A model generated the notes under the pieces. It saw only the letters and a program-made list of their open reading frames with translations, was not told where the DNA came from and did no database searches. A stretch of DNA of 64,000 nt from Candidatus Thorarchaeota archaeon. GTDB taxonomy: Archaea; Asgardarchaeota; Thorarchaeia; Thorarchaeales; Thorarchaeaceae. The stretch lies in NCBI GenBank assembly GCA_019057475.1, contig DXJO01000038.1, forward strand, positions 20,801 to 84,800, read 5' to 3'. A program made the position numbers and the translations under genes. Each line of letters starts with the position of its first letter. The stretch's first letter is position 1. Positions 19,520 through 28,971 of this stretch are shown here, in pieces.

Positions 19520-20404
19520 TCACTCACTTGGGCGCAGGACAGAACTCATGTATTCCCTTACTCTCTCCGTTTCGAAGAAGTAGTACAATCCATCATCTGA
19601 TAAACGGAAACCTCTCTTGCATTTTGAGAAGTATTGAGAGTGGTCATGCTGTATCCCCGTTATGATTCGGGAAATGGATGACTTAACCAGACCAGTTTCC
19701 AAGGCGATTTCTTGCAGAGTCCTGCAATCGGGGTACGCTCTAAGGAGTGAAACCATAATCTTGTAAGGGGGCTTTGACTCTTCGGACTTTCTGCCAAGAG
19801 CTTCAAGCGAGCCATCATTTACATAGATAGACCAGTGACCGTCTTCCCTGCGCCAGAGATTAGTAGTCCCCTGTTTTGCACGCTTAATCATTTCATCGAA
19901 CTCTTCAGTTACATAGTCAATGGATTGAACCGGATGTTTCTCTGGAAGGGCATTGAGGACACGCAGAATCTGGTCCTGAACCTTCCGTGGGCTCTTCACA
20001 GATGTGGAATTCCCAAAAATTCTCTTGTATTCGATGACGTAGTAGCTTTTAGTGTCGAAAGGAAGTTCTCTTATCTTTTGAGTGAGTAGAATAAATGGCT
20101 TGCTCAAACCCCATGCAAGACCTAACTCTAGGAAGACATTCGGATTCGAGCCTGACAGGTCAGCAATAATCGCCCTAGATTCTTGTATGTTGGCACATAT
20201 CTTGCACCAAATCTCGGGTTTGCTCAAGTCGGAATCGGCTCTATGAACAGTCCAACCTGGCAAAGATTTCAGAACATCGTGAAATAGGCTCTGGGGCGCC
20301 TCCTTCTCTCGAAAGGGCATAAGCACAAACAGTTTGCGTGGATCATACTTCACGTTGACACCACACCGCTCGTAGTTCTTCGGGCATATGATTGGTATAC
20401 TCAT
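19520..20404 (-). CDS. TIR/nucleoside-2-deoxyribosyltransferase-like domain fused to the local wHTH module
   Basis: 'KLFVLMPF..AIIADLSGSNPNVFLELGLAWGLSKPFILLTQ' followed by 'YKIMVSLLRAYPDCRTLQEIALETGLVKSSISRIITG...YFSKCKRGFRLSDDGLYYF'. Confidence 0.7.
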   Translation of the reverse strand: MSIPIICPKNYERCGVNVKYDPRKLFVLMPFREKEAPQSLFHDVLKSLPGWTVHRADSDLSKPEIWCKICANIQESRAIIADLSGSNPNVFLELGLAWGLSKPFILLTQKIRELPFDTKSYYVIEYKRIFGNSTSVKSPRKVQDQILRVLNALPEKHPVQSIDYVTEEFDEMIKRAKQGTTNLWRREDGHWSIYVNDGSLEALGRKSEESKPPYKIMVSLLRAYPDCRTLQEIALETGLVKSSISRIITGIQHDHSQYFSKCKRGFRLSDDGLYYFFETERVREYMSSVLRPSE

Positions 20405-20494
20405 AACTCTACACTTTCTCGGAAGAATCAGCTGCAGCTGCCCTGCTTCCCGTGCCCGATTCCCATGAATCGCATGTTAATTTGCCACTCAAGT

Positions 20495-23400
20495 TCAATG
20501 AGTGACACTTCCTAGAAGATGCTCAATCTTGGAGATGAGTCCATCATAGTTTTCTATCCTCTCCTTTGCTTCCTCATCACTTCCGAAGTACGACTCCACA
20601 ATCTCTTGAATCAGGCTTTCAGCATGGTCAAGTGTTCTAGCAACCCCGCTCTGAGGAGGTGTTGTCGCAAGGATCCAGTTGTACACCTGTTCCCCTGTCT
20701 TGTTGGATCTAGCACTAAGCTGAATTTCTGACTTGAACTTGAGCACAGTACAGACCAACTTCTCTTCGTCCATCTCAAGATAGCTGCCAGCCCGGATTGC
20801 CCTCAGGCCTAGTTCTCTCACGATTCGTCGACTCTCTCTGAACACCATGCCCTCTCTAGTCGTGGGGTCTGGAACGAACTCAAACGCGAACTCGCACCAT
20901 GCATTTCCGAGAAATGCACCTCCTGCCAACATCATTGCAGATATCTCTGAGTCGTCAAGTCCAGTCTTGGTCAGTCCAGATAGGCTGGTATCCTTGTCCC
21001 CATCCGAGAGCTCTACGCGCCAGCATGCACCATGACACTCCATTTCTCCGCTGGCTATGGGACATAGCTCCTCGTCGTGAGTCACAACCAGCGTTTGATG
21101 AGCGACCTCTCGGCTCGTGAGGTCCTCTGCGGTTGATGGCAGGGTCGTGCGAAAGCGGACGTACGGAGTCCTCTGCTCTACGTAGGGCCTCAGAATCTCC
21201 AGTGCATCATAATCAATGTCATCATAGGGGTTCCATGTCAGATAGGTTTCTGTGTCTTTCAGACTCTGCAGTGGAAGACCATCGACTATTGGACGTCGAA
21301 GCAGCGCGAGGAGCTCAGACGTGTGCTGGATGGACCAGCTCTCGATCAATTCGTTTCCATCAGCTCTATTGAACTCAATCGTGTAGTGGTCGTCATCCAC
21401 GTCCAGTGTGCATTTCGTCGAAACACAAAGGCTGAGTGACTCCGATATATCCTCAAGTACTCCTTGCACTCTCTTCCCTAGTGCCCGCGGAAATCGAAAC
21501 CATTCCGGCAGTAGTGGGAAGTCCTGTTCAGGCATTGTTGTGATCTGAAGTCCGCGGATGCCAGCAAGCGTTTCTCCTCTCCTCCTTATCGTGGTGAGCT
21601 TGCCCAGAGGCGTCCAATTCTCTTCATCGCGAAACCAGAAGTAATCTCCCCCGGCGGACCTATGCACGATTACGTCGTACGTGGCAGTTGCACCTACATG
21701 CTTAGACAAGCACAACGCAATCTCATCCTGACGGATTGCAGTCCAGCTTACTGTTTGCTTGGGCACAAATGGTTCGCATCCAATCCATACCCCAATCAGC
21801 ATTTTCCGACGGTCGTAGGGGTTCTCTATCGCCAAGCAATACTCCGGAGTTTCGTGCTCTTCTGACAGCACCAGAATCTGACCGTAGCTCACAGTACTCA
21901 GTTCAGGAACGTTCAGTGAGGTCATGGCTTTAGCCCGTTTCGCAAGTCCTGACCACACAGCTCTCAGATCGAGTCTAGGTGTGACCTCTTCTGACTCAGA
22001 GTTCATAAGGACGAATCCCATCTGCATGATTTGCCAAGACTTGAGAATCCTCCATAGCTCCGATAAATGCCTGTCAGCCAAAGTTGGGAACTCCCTAGTG
22101 AGCCCCAAGAGCAACAGGAAGAGGTAGTTGCCAAGAGAAACGGACAGGTACGGTCGCACACTGAGAAGATCCAGCAGCATCTCCCTGTCCTGTGCTCTCA
22201 GTCCCTCTACCAACCGGCTATCTCGAACCCACTGGAGCGTCGCCCATACTGGCTCAGAAACCGGACTCGTCTGCAAAAATCTCACGATGTCATCAAGCGC
22301 CTCGATGTGACCCTGTTTTCCATCGCCAATCGAAATCAATTCATCGAGCTCATCGAGGAACTGCGACCAGCTCGACCCGTCCTTCTCATGTCCCACTTGC
22401 CGAAGGATCCTGACGGCCTGACGAAGCCGCCTGAGTTCAAGCCGCGTGGCTCTCTCGATATCATGGCCAAAGCGCAGAGTGGCCTCTATGGGAGGTCTGT
22501 AGATACTCGCGCCCGTGCACTCTCGATTACTGTCCTTCCTGTAGGCACGTTGATGTGTGATGCTGTTCCTTGGCAGCAACGCAACACTCTCAACGAATGC
22601 TCTCCCGTGTCCCACTGTCTGCATTCTTGTCCTGTATTTCAGAAAAGGAGCTCCAGAAGGCCTGCTCTTCGAGCCATATTCAGACAGTGGCACGACATGA
22701 ATTTGCCGTCCCCCAGTATCATCCGCTTTCTGTACAATGCTCTCTGACAGATACTGCTTCAACTGAGGCACGAGCTCGATGGAGTCCCGAAAGAAATCAT
22801 CTTGCATCTCTGAATTGTGCATGACATCAGCAGACCGAATCACCGTTCGTCCTCTTTCTCCTTCTTGAGCGGATGAAACTGATGCTCGCCTTGGCTCATT
22901 CCAGAACCTTGGAGACCAGTTGTGAAGCGGTAGTACCTCTACCATGTTGAAAGAGATACCATCAATGTCCTGTCTTATGATGACTCTGAGGTCATCGAAC
23001 GCAGATGTCAACTGGCCTGATGCATACGGTCGCACGGGGAGATTCCATACGATCTCTGTGACGAAGCGGTTGAGTTCGGAACCTTGGAAGAACGGCTCCA
23101 TTGTCCTTCTCTGATAGGATGCTGAAGTACCTTCTGAGTTTCTAGGCCTGTCAAACCAGACTACCGTACAACCTGCCTCATTCAACTCAGCCGCGATTAT
23201 GCGTCGCAGCTCATAGAGTGCCGGCCGTAGTCGTTTTGGTGTGCAGTCATCCAGTACATCCCAGCCACTGACCACAACAACCCTACCATCTAGAGCATCC
23301 CATTCCTCTCCCACGAGCTTTGCTATCGACAGGTCCCCGATTCCTCTGAAGAGGAAGTCCTGTATAGCTGACGAGGCATCGCTGAACATGACTGCGCGGA

Positions 23401-25435
23401 AGAACTCGCGCATGTGGTCACTGCCTTGATCTGACCTGAGTCTAGTCCTAGCCAAAGACTCGGCTCCAAAGTCACCTGCCAAGTCCAACCACAGCATTTC
23501 AGAGTGATCATTCTCCTGTTGGAGGCCGTGGATGAGCTCAAGTCCGTGCCAGTACTTGGCTATCCAAGCAGCAGAGGGCCCTGATCTAGACGCGGAGTTC
23601 ACACTCAGATAGAGAATGAAGCGGCCTCTCGCCTTACCATTCTCCTCTAGTGGGCTGCGTTGCTCAACACCCCACAAAGGCCAGCCCTTTTTCCCAATCT
23701 GTTTCAACTGGTCAGCAGCTATGCCATGCACGATGATAGCAAGTTTCAGCCAATCCCGGGTTCCGTCATTCAAGACAACTCCCACTGGTCTGCTGAGATG
23801 CTCTTTGAGAAGGACTGAGGCGTTCTCACACAGAGCTCGCGTGAGTCGCCATAGTCTGGGACGTACCACAGAGGAGTCCTGCGAAGTGTCAAGGACCACA
23901 GTACCGGTCAGAGGCCGCACCACTGAACGGTCCTCTGTGATTCTCACATACTCCGTAGCAAGACCTTCGGCATAGGCCTCGAGCTGTTTCATGCCGTACC
24001 CCGTTGGCGTTCCGGCAACAGACGCATTCCACTCGGCGTTCGTGAGCCCGCGCTTTCTGAGAACAAACTTGGGAATAACCTTCTGTCCGTGTTTCTTGGA
24101 ATCCTTCTTCTCAGCTTTAATCTCCCAATTGAAAGCAGTCTTGCTCTTGATGTCAAAGACAGCCACGGGTATCCATACGGTCAGTTTGCCCGGCACTCTC
24201 GGGTTCTGAATCACATGACGTCTGAACATCACGAGATCCGCCCGCCCCTTCCCTAGGGAGGTTTCCACAGGGATTTCTGCTGCAAGGAGCCACTGGTCAC
24301 CCTCCTCCACCCAACGGTCACCGTTGAAGACCACCGACTCCAAGTCGTATGGCTGGACGAGTCCGTTAGTCATCAACCTGTGCCATCTGATGCCGTGCCA
24401 TCTCGCCCTCCGCATAACTTCCTTTTGTAGCCACTCACCGTCCTCATCCCGAAGGATGCCACGTTCGCATAGGTCCTTGAGGAAGTCCGCCCAGGCCTGA
24501 CGAATCTCACTCTCGGAGGCTTCCTCTTCCGGATACCTCAACTGCGTGACCTGGTCCAGGAAGAATGAAAGGTCCCACCTAGCCCTCGACTCCTCAATGG
24601 ACTGTGTCAGTGATGGCGCCCGCCCATAGTGTGTCCCGTAAAACGCCTCGATCTCCTGGACTATCTCTCGGAGAATCCAGTTCGCGTCAAGCTGTTCACT
24701 ATCCCTCCGCCCACTTCTTCTCGAACGCTTGAACCCCCGCTTCCCGCTCTCCTTCGAGGTGTAGAGATACTCGAGGAACGGTGACAGCCGCCATATCAGC
24801 AGGCCAACATACCTGCGCGCGTTGTTCATCGGCACGTCGTTGATGAAGCACTTACGACACAGTTCGAAGATGTGGGCTCTCAGCATGTCCCCGAAGTCCA
24901 GCTCCGCAAGGACAGTGTGAGCCACCTCAACCCATGGATAGTCGCTCCCGCCTTCGTACCCTGCAATCCACCTCTTGCCGCGTCGACCTGCTGTCTTTGG
25001 CTCTGGAAACGGAAACCTTGTCACGACCCAGTTCCTCAGTTGTGCGCCAGCCATGTTCAGTAGTCTGTTGAGCGGCCCAATCCTCCCCTTCCTCTCGTTC
25101 TGTATCCGCTTGTACTCCCTGTTGCCGTAGCGCGCGGTGGTTTCCCAGATCATCTTGTTGAAGTTGCGACGCATGTGTTTCTCGACGTTTGTAATGTGAG
25201 AAAAGTCGGGTTTGCCACCGCGTCTGCTCGCGCGCCACTTGCTCAGTGCTTCGGTCCACTGCCTTTGAGTGCTGGCATAGACATCCTCGATGCTCTTGAT
25301 CGTGCGCTCGCGGAAGAGGTCACGCAGTGCCGAAAGACCGTTGAGGTACGCGCGAGCTATGGCCTGCGCTGGGTCGTGGGGGTATGGCCTCTGTTCACTC
25401 TCCTTGAGGTTATCCATCGCGGGCACGCGTATCAC
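20495..25435 (-). CDS. giant (1646 aa) protein of unknown function with a PD-(D/E)XK-like motif
   Basis: Single uninterrupted ORF; 'GKGRADLVMFRRH...PVAVFDIKSK' matches the D-xn-(D/E)xK nuclease core; no other recognised domain. Confidence 0.65.
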   Translation of the reverse strand: MIRVPAMDNLKESEQRPYPHDPAQAIARAYLNGLSALRDLFRERTIKSIEDVYASTQRQWTEALSKWRASRRGGKPDFSHITNVEKHMRRNFNKMIWETTARYGNREYKRIQNERKGRIGPLNRLLNMAGAQLRNWVVTRFPFPEPKTAGRRGKRWIAGYEGGSDYPWVEVAHTVLAELDFGDMLRAHIFELCRKCFINDVPMNNARRYVGLLIWRLSPFLEYLYTSKESGKRGFKRSRRSGRRDSEQLDANWILREIVQEIEAFYGTHYGRAPSLTQSIEESRARWDLSFFLDQVTQLRYPEEEASESEIRQAWADFLKDLCERGILRDEDGEWLQKEVMRRARWHGIRWHRLMTNGLVQPYDLESVVFNGDRWVEEGDQWLLAAEIPVETSLGKGRADLVMFRRHVIQNPRVPGKLTVWIPVAVFDIKSKTAFNWEIKAEKKDSKKHGQKVIPKFVLRKRGLTNAEWNASVAGTPTGYGMKQLEAYAEGLATEYVRITEDRSVVRPLTGTVVLDTSQDSSVVRPRLWRLTRALCENASVLLKEHLSRPVGVVLNDGTRDWLKLAIIVHGIAADQLKQIGKKGWPLWGVEQRSPLEENGKARGRFILYLSVNSASRSGPSAAWIAKYWHGLELIHGLQQENDHSEMLWLDLAGDFGAESLARTRLRSDQGSDHMREFFRAVMFSDASSAIQDFLFRGIGDLSIAKLVGEEWDALDGRVVVVSGWDVLDDCTPKRLRPALYELRRIIAAELNEAGCTVVWFDRPRNSEGTSASYQRRTMEPFFQGSELNRFVTEIVWNLPVRPYASGQLTSAFDDLRVIIRQDIDGISFNMVEVLPLHNWSPRFWNEPRRASVSSAQEGERGRTVIRSADVMHNSEMQDDFFRDSIELVPQLKQYLSESIVQKADDTGGRQIHVVPLSEYGSKSRPSGAPFLKYRTRMQTVGHGRAFVESVALLPRNSITHQRAYRKDSNRECTGASIYRPPIEATLRFGHDIERATRLELRRLRQAVRILRQVGHEKDGSSWSQFLDELDELISIGDGKQGHIEALDDIVRFLQTSPVSEPVWATLQWVRDSRLVEGLRAQDREMLLDLLSVRPYLSVSLGNYLFLLLLGLTREFPTLADRHLSELWRILKSWQIMQMGFVLMNSESEEVTPRLDLRAVWSGLAKRAKAMTSLNVPELSTVSYGQILVLSEEHETPEYCLAIENPYDRRKMLIGVWIGCEPFVPKQTVSWTAIRQDEIALCLSKHVGATATYDVIVHRSAGGDYFWFRDEENWTPLGKLTTIRRRGETLAGIRGLQITTMPEQDFPLLPEWFRFPRALGKRVQGVLEDISESLSLCVSTKCTLDVDDDHYTIEFNRADGNELIESWSIQHTSELLALLRRPIVDGLPLQSLKDTETYLTWNPYDDIDYDALEILRPYVEQRTPYVRFRTTLPSTAEDLTSREVAHQTLVVTHDEELCPIASGEMECHGACWRVELSDGDKDTSLSGLTKTGLDDSEISAMMLAGGAFLGNAWCEFAFEFVPDPTTREGMVFRESRRIVRELGLRAIRAGSYLEMDEEKLVCTVLKFKSEIQLSARSNKTGEQVYNWILATTPPQSGVARTLDHAESLIQEIVESYFGSDEEAKERIENYDGLISKIEHLLGSVTH

Positions 25436-25683
25436 TCGGGCATTTTGTAGGGTTATAGCCTAATAAAAGCGCGGTCTTTTCTCATTCTTTCCTCTTACTC
25501 TGGCTTGAAATCTTCGAAGTTAGAACCCGAACAGGTTCCTTTATTCAAATAATCTTCATAGATTTATATGATGTCAGTAGTAAGAAAGTGTGGAGGTTAT
25601 CACCCGACTTCCGTAGAAAGATGTTGAGTGAAAACCCTCTGACCAGAAACAGGTCGGAGATTTATATGGTACGGTGAACTTGA

Positions 25684-27480
25684 GTGGGTCTCTCCAAGGG
25701 AATAGTAACAAGTGTCAAGGTCCCGATTCGTTGGGACTCTATGACCAAACGGCAGCAAACTCGCCTTTCCCGAATCACAAGCCGGGATACTAGGGTGATT
25801 CGTGCCTTCCTTGGAGTGATTGCACGTCACGAGAAAGAACTTCTTGTCGGTAAGAAAAAGAAGAAGATCAGCGGTGCAAAGCTTGAGAAGCTGACCCTGA
25901 CTGCTACAAGATTCAAAGACGCATCTAAGAACCGAACCACAGTTCCCCACGACTTCAAGAAACGATTCCCGAACATATCGCTGAATGAGCTTCAGGAGTG
26001 CAGACAGGTGGCCGCTGCAATGTGGCAGAGCTATCTCGAACTTGGGGGCAAGCCTCCTCTCCATACTCATGGTTACAGGCCGCGCAAGCTGCCTCGGTAC
26101 ATCTATACTCGAAGGTTCAAGATAGTCTATACTCCTGAGAAAGAGATCAAGCACTGGCTCAGGCTGATGGACTCCCTCGACTCTGAAAAGACAGAGGGAC
26201 GATATCATGACTATCTGATGGTTCCTCTCAATCCCTCTTCCTATCATCTGAATAGGATCAACGAGGGCAAGGTGACGTCACTTCGGCTTCTGAAAGATAC
26301 CCGGAAGAAGTGGTGGGTGGTGTTCGCTGTACGCGTGGATGTCCCCGCGGTTGACAACAGCTCGAAGCCACCAGCAGTGACAGGCATAGACCTAGGGATC
26401 AACAAGGCAGTCTGTTCGGTAGTCTTGACTCAGACTCGTGTCAGGTTCGTGGGATACTTCACGCAGCCTGAGAAGGTCAAGCGAATCAAGCGGTACGATG
26501 AGATGGTCGACTCTCTTCAGAGAGAGATGAACACCAGACTCAACAACGGGCAGTCAGCAGATGGAGTCATCCAAAGACTTCGCGAGCTGAGCGGGCGACG
26601 TAACCGAATCAGTATCGACCACGACCGGGTGCTTGTCAGGCGGCTCACTGACCACATCTTGAAGTTGTCAAAGAAGTACGACCTGTACGTGGCGATTGGC
26701 AAACTGACCGGGATTCGGAAGAGTGCCAACAGGGACAGCAAGAAACCGAAGGCATTCCGGGCGATGGTCGGACGGTGGTCTTTTGCAAGAGTCACCAATG
26801 CGTTGAGGCAGAAGCTGTCCGAGAGCGGCTGGAAAGTCAGTGGTCGTGATTCCCGATTCATTCCGGTCCGCGAGTACTGGACTAGCCGAGTCTGTTCCAA
26901 GTGTGGGCACATTGGAATACGCCCGAAGCAGTCTGTCTTCATCTGCCATACCTGCGGTCACAAGACCAATGCCGACAAGAACGGCGCCATCAATATCGCA
27001 AGGCGCCTCATTATGCTCATTCCTTCACTGAAGGATGAGAAAAGACTAGGGAGTTGGCTTCATCCTCACGAAAGAGAGGGGTGGCTTACCCCGAAAGCCC
27101 GGAGGAACGCTCGCCGTTCTAAAGGGAAGTCCTCACGGCCCCAGAGCTTGTCAGGCTCGAAAGGGTCGTCCGTGGCTGAGTACAATGAGCAAGCGACTCT
27201 CGAGTCGTTTGTGAGTGCTACCGATCCCGCCATGGTAAAAACCGCGAAAAAACCGTCTGCCGCCATCGACGCTCTAAAGGCCTCTGACAGTCATGGCAAA
27301 GCAGTGCAGCGGACTGAAGCTCAGTCTGGAAAGAGGAACGATGTTCCCTTGAAGTCTAGCGAAGCCCGTGTCATAGCGTCGGCGTGGAACCCGATGTATG
27401 CTGGCGACAGTCGTCACGGGAAGGGTGGAACGCGTGGGTTGAAGGTTACCGAGGGTGTTCACTCACTTTCTGAAACTTGA
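25684..27480 (+). CDS. tnpB: IS200/IS605-type TnpB (RuvC-like RNA-guided nuclease family)
   Basis: RuvC-I VTGIDLGINKAV; zinc finger CSKCGHIGIRPKQSVFICHTCGHKTNADKNGAINIARR; C-terminal tail after about 27070 may not be functional protein. Confidence 0.92.
   Translation: MGLSKGIVTSVKVPIRWDSMTKRQQTRLSRITSRDTRVIRAFLGVIARHEKELLVGKKKKKISGAKLEKLTLTATRFKDASKNRTTVPHDFKKRFPNISLNELQECRQVAAAMWQSYLELGGKPPLHTHGYRPRKLPRYIYTRRFKIVYTPEKEIKHWLRLMDSLDSEKTEGRYHDYLMVPLNPSSYHLNRINEGKVTSLRLLKDTRKKWWVVFAVRVDVPAVDNSSKPPAVTGIDLGINKAVCSVVLTQTRVRFVGYFTQPEKVKRIKRYDEMVDSLQREMNTRLNNGQSADGVIQRLRELSGRRNRISIDHDRVLVRRLTDHILKLSKKYDLYVAIGKLTGIRKSANRDSKKPKAFRAMVGRWSFARVTNALRQKLSESGWKVSGRDSRFIPVREYWTSRVCSKCGHIGIRPKQSVFICHTCGHKTNADKNGAINIARRLIMLIPSLKDEKRLGSWLHPHEREGWLTPKARRNARRSKGKSSRPQSLSGSKGSSVAEYNEQATLESFVSATDPAMVKTAKKPSAAIDALKASDSHGKAVQRTEAQSGKRNDVPLKSSEARVIASAWNPMYAGDSRHGKGGTRGLKVTEGVHSLSET
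27060..27352 (+). ncRNA. predicted omegaRNA/right-end region overlapping tnpB 3' end
   Basis: Closely matches the solo copy at 13.77-14.04 kb; GGGG..CCCC and GAACG-CTCGC-CGTTC hairpins; a covarying base pair between copies. Confidence 0.55.
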
Positions 27481-27798
27481 AACAGGCCGGTGCATGCAGC
27501 CGATCGTATCTCCCGTGAGGAATCAAAGTGAAGCAGTTAGTGATTCTCACAAGTACTCGCTATGTAGGTAGCCCAAAGTCATCGCCTTTCCTCCTCTCGG
27601 AGTGCTCTGCTTCGGTACCACTCCTAGCGGCTGAAATGAAGGTTTCTCCCTTAATGTGTCCACGGTAACAGTTCACTTTCCGAGTGGTCCAATCATTAGA
27701 ATCAGTTTACCTTTAACAGCTACCGAATTCACATCTGAAGAATTATATGTCATGCTGAATCGACTCCACCAGCGCTCTGCGCCAGCAAGTGATTTAGA

Positions 27799-28209
27799 AT
27801 GCCCCCTAAGGATATGAACGTCATAATTTTTGGATGTATGCAGTGCTGTTACGCTGCAGCGGACCTAGCGGGCACGATGAAGTTACAGTACGACGTGACG
27901 AGCCGGCTAATCCGCATGCCGTGCACCGCGCGCCTGGACATCAACTTCATCCTGAAGGCGTTGCAGGAGGGTGCGGACGGCGTGCTGATTGTTGGCTGTC
28001 ATCCGGGAGACTGCGCGTTCAAGACCGGCAACCTAGGGGCAGAGCGACGCGTCAGATTCGCAAGGAAGCTGATTGGCCAACTGGGCCTGAACGAGAATCG
28101 TGTGAAGATGGTGTTCGTGAGCGCTGCAGAGGGCGACCTGTTCGTCAAGCACGTCAACGACTTCGCAGATGAGATCAGGGCGATAGGGCCAAACCCGATA
28201 AGGCTCTAG
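27799..28209 (+). CDS. mvhD: MvhD/FlpD-type Fe-S subunit (F420-nonreducing hydrogenase delta-like)
   Basis: FGCMQCCYAAADLAG..RMPCTARLD..GCHPGDCAFKTGN. Confidence 0.85.
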   Translation: MPPKDMNVIIFGCMQCCYAAADLAGTMKLQYDVTSRLIRMPCTARLDINFILKALQEGADGVLIVGCHPGDCAFKTGNLGAERRVRFARKLIGQLGLNENRVKMVFVSAAEGDLFVKHVNDFADEIRAIGPNPIRL

Positions 28210-28252
28210 ACGGCAAGCGTTAAACAGAAGCGAAGCCTATGCACCTCGTTGA

Positions 28253-28663
28253 CTAATATCTTCTGACATCAATTCCGACTATTTTCTCATAGTGACGGTC
28301 TTGAGTGATGATTGTGGAGCATCCATTTGTGAAGGCAATTGCGGCAGTCAGACAGTCATTGACACCTATTGGCTTGCCAGATCTCTCCAATTCTGTGTAG
28401 ATTCTGCTGGCACGGTCTGCAGCCTCAACGTCAAGATTCCAGATAGTGATTCTGGAGAGTAGCCTTCTAACAGCCTGTTCTTCGGAAGGGATTCGTCCTC
28501 TGACATCACATCCTCTGAATAGCTCGAATGCATTCACACTTGTACTGGCAAAATGGAAGCCCTCCGACTTGAGCCTGAGATACTGTTCTTGAGCCTTGTC
28601 GACCCCTCTCAGGAAATCGATAAGGAACGCAGTATCAAGGCATGCAAATGTCAATGTGACCAA
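28253..28663 (-). CDS. vapC: PIN-domain toxin VapC
   Basis: 'CLDTAFLIDFLRG..VNAFELFRG..GVNDCLTAAIAFTNGCSTIITQDRHYEKI'. Confidence 0.88.
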   Translation of the reverse strand: MVTLTFACLDTAFLIDFLRGVDKAQEQYLRLKSEGFHFASTSVNAFELFRGCDVRGRIPSEEQAVRRLLSRITIWNLDVEAADRASRIYTELERSGKPIGVNDCLTAAIAFTNGCSTIITQDRHYEKIVGIDVRRY

Positions 28664-28863
28664 GCACCCCAGATCTCATCGAGGTCCTCGAATAGGCTTT
28701 CTCTCTCTTCATCGCTCATTGATAATATCCCAAAGAGGTCCGAGATATCGTCAACAGGACCTAGGAGCCGCAAAACGACATCACTGAAGGACTCTCTCTC
28801 TCTTTTCACTCTGCGAAGACGGTCGTAAGCCTTGTCGCTTAATGAGATATTCTTGTAACCCAT
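28651..28863 (-). CDS. vapB: VapB-type antitoxin
   Basis: 'MGYKNISLSDKAYDRLRRVKRERESFSDVVLRLL' ribbon-helix-helix-like, overlaps vapC start. Confidence 0.8.
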   Translation of the reverse strand: MGYKNISLSDKAYDRLRRVKRERESFSDVVLRLLGPVDDISDLFGILSMSDEERESLFEDLDEIWGAWSH

Positions 28864-28971
28864 GGCAATCATCTGTGTATTCATACACAGAAACACAGAT
28901 AAATGCCGCGACTTGCACCCTAGTGCGGAGGTTGTTCCGCTATTCTGGATGCGCATCACTTTTCGCAATAC

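Noticed and set aside
22067-22747. 226-aa plus-strand ORF antisense to the giant gene (also other plus-strand ORFs in 20.5-25.4 kb)
   Set aside because: Composition (Ser/Arg/Pro/Cys-rich), no motif, entirely antisense to a 1646-codon frame; typical shadow ORF
28842-28971. N-terminal extension of the ORF 28842-29339
   Set aside because: Lies in vapB promoter/upstream sequence unrelated to mvhD; open by chance
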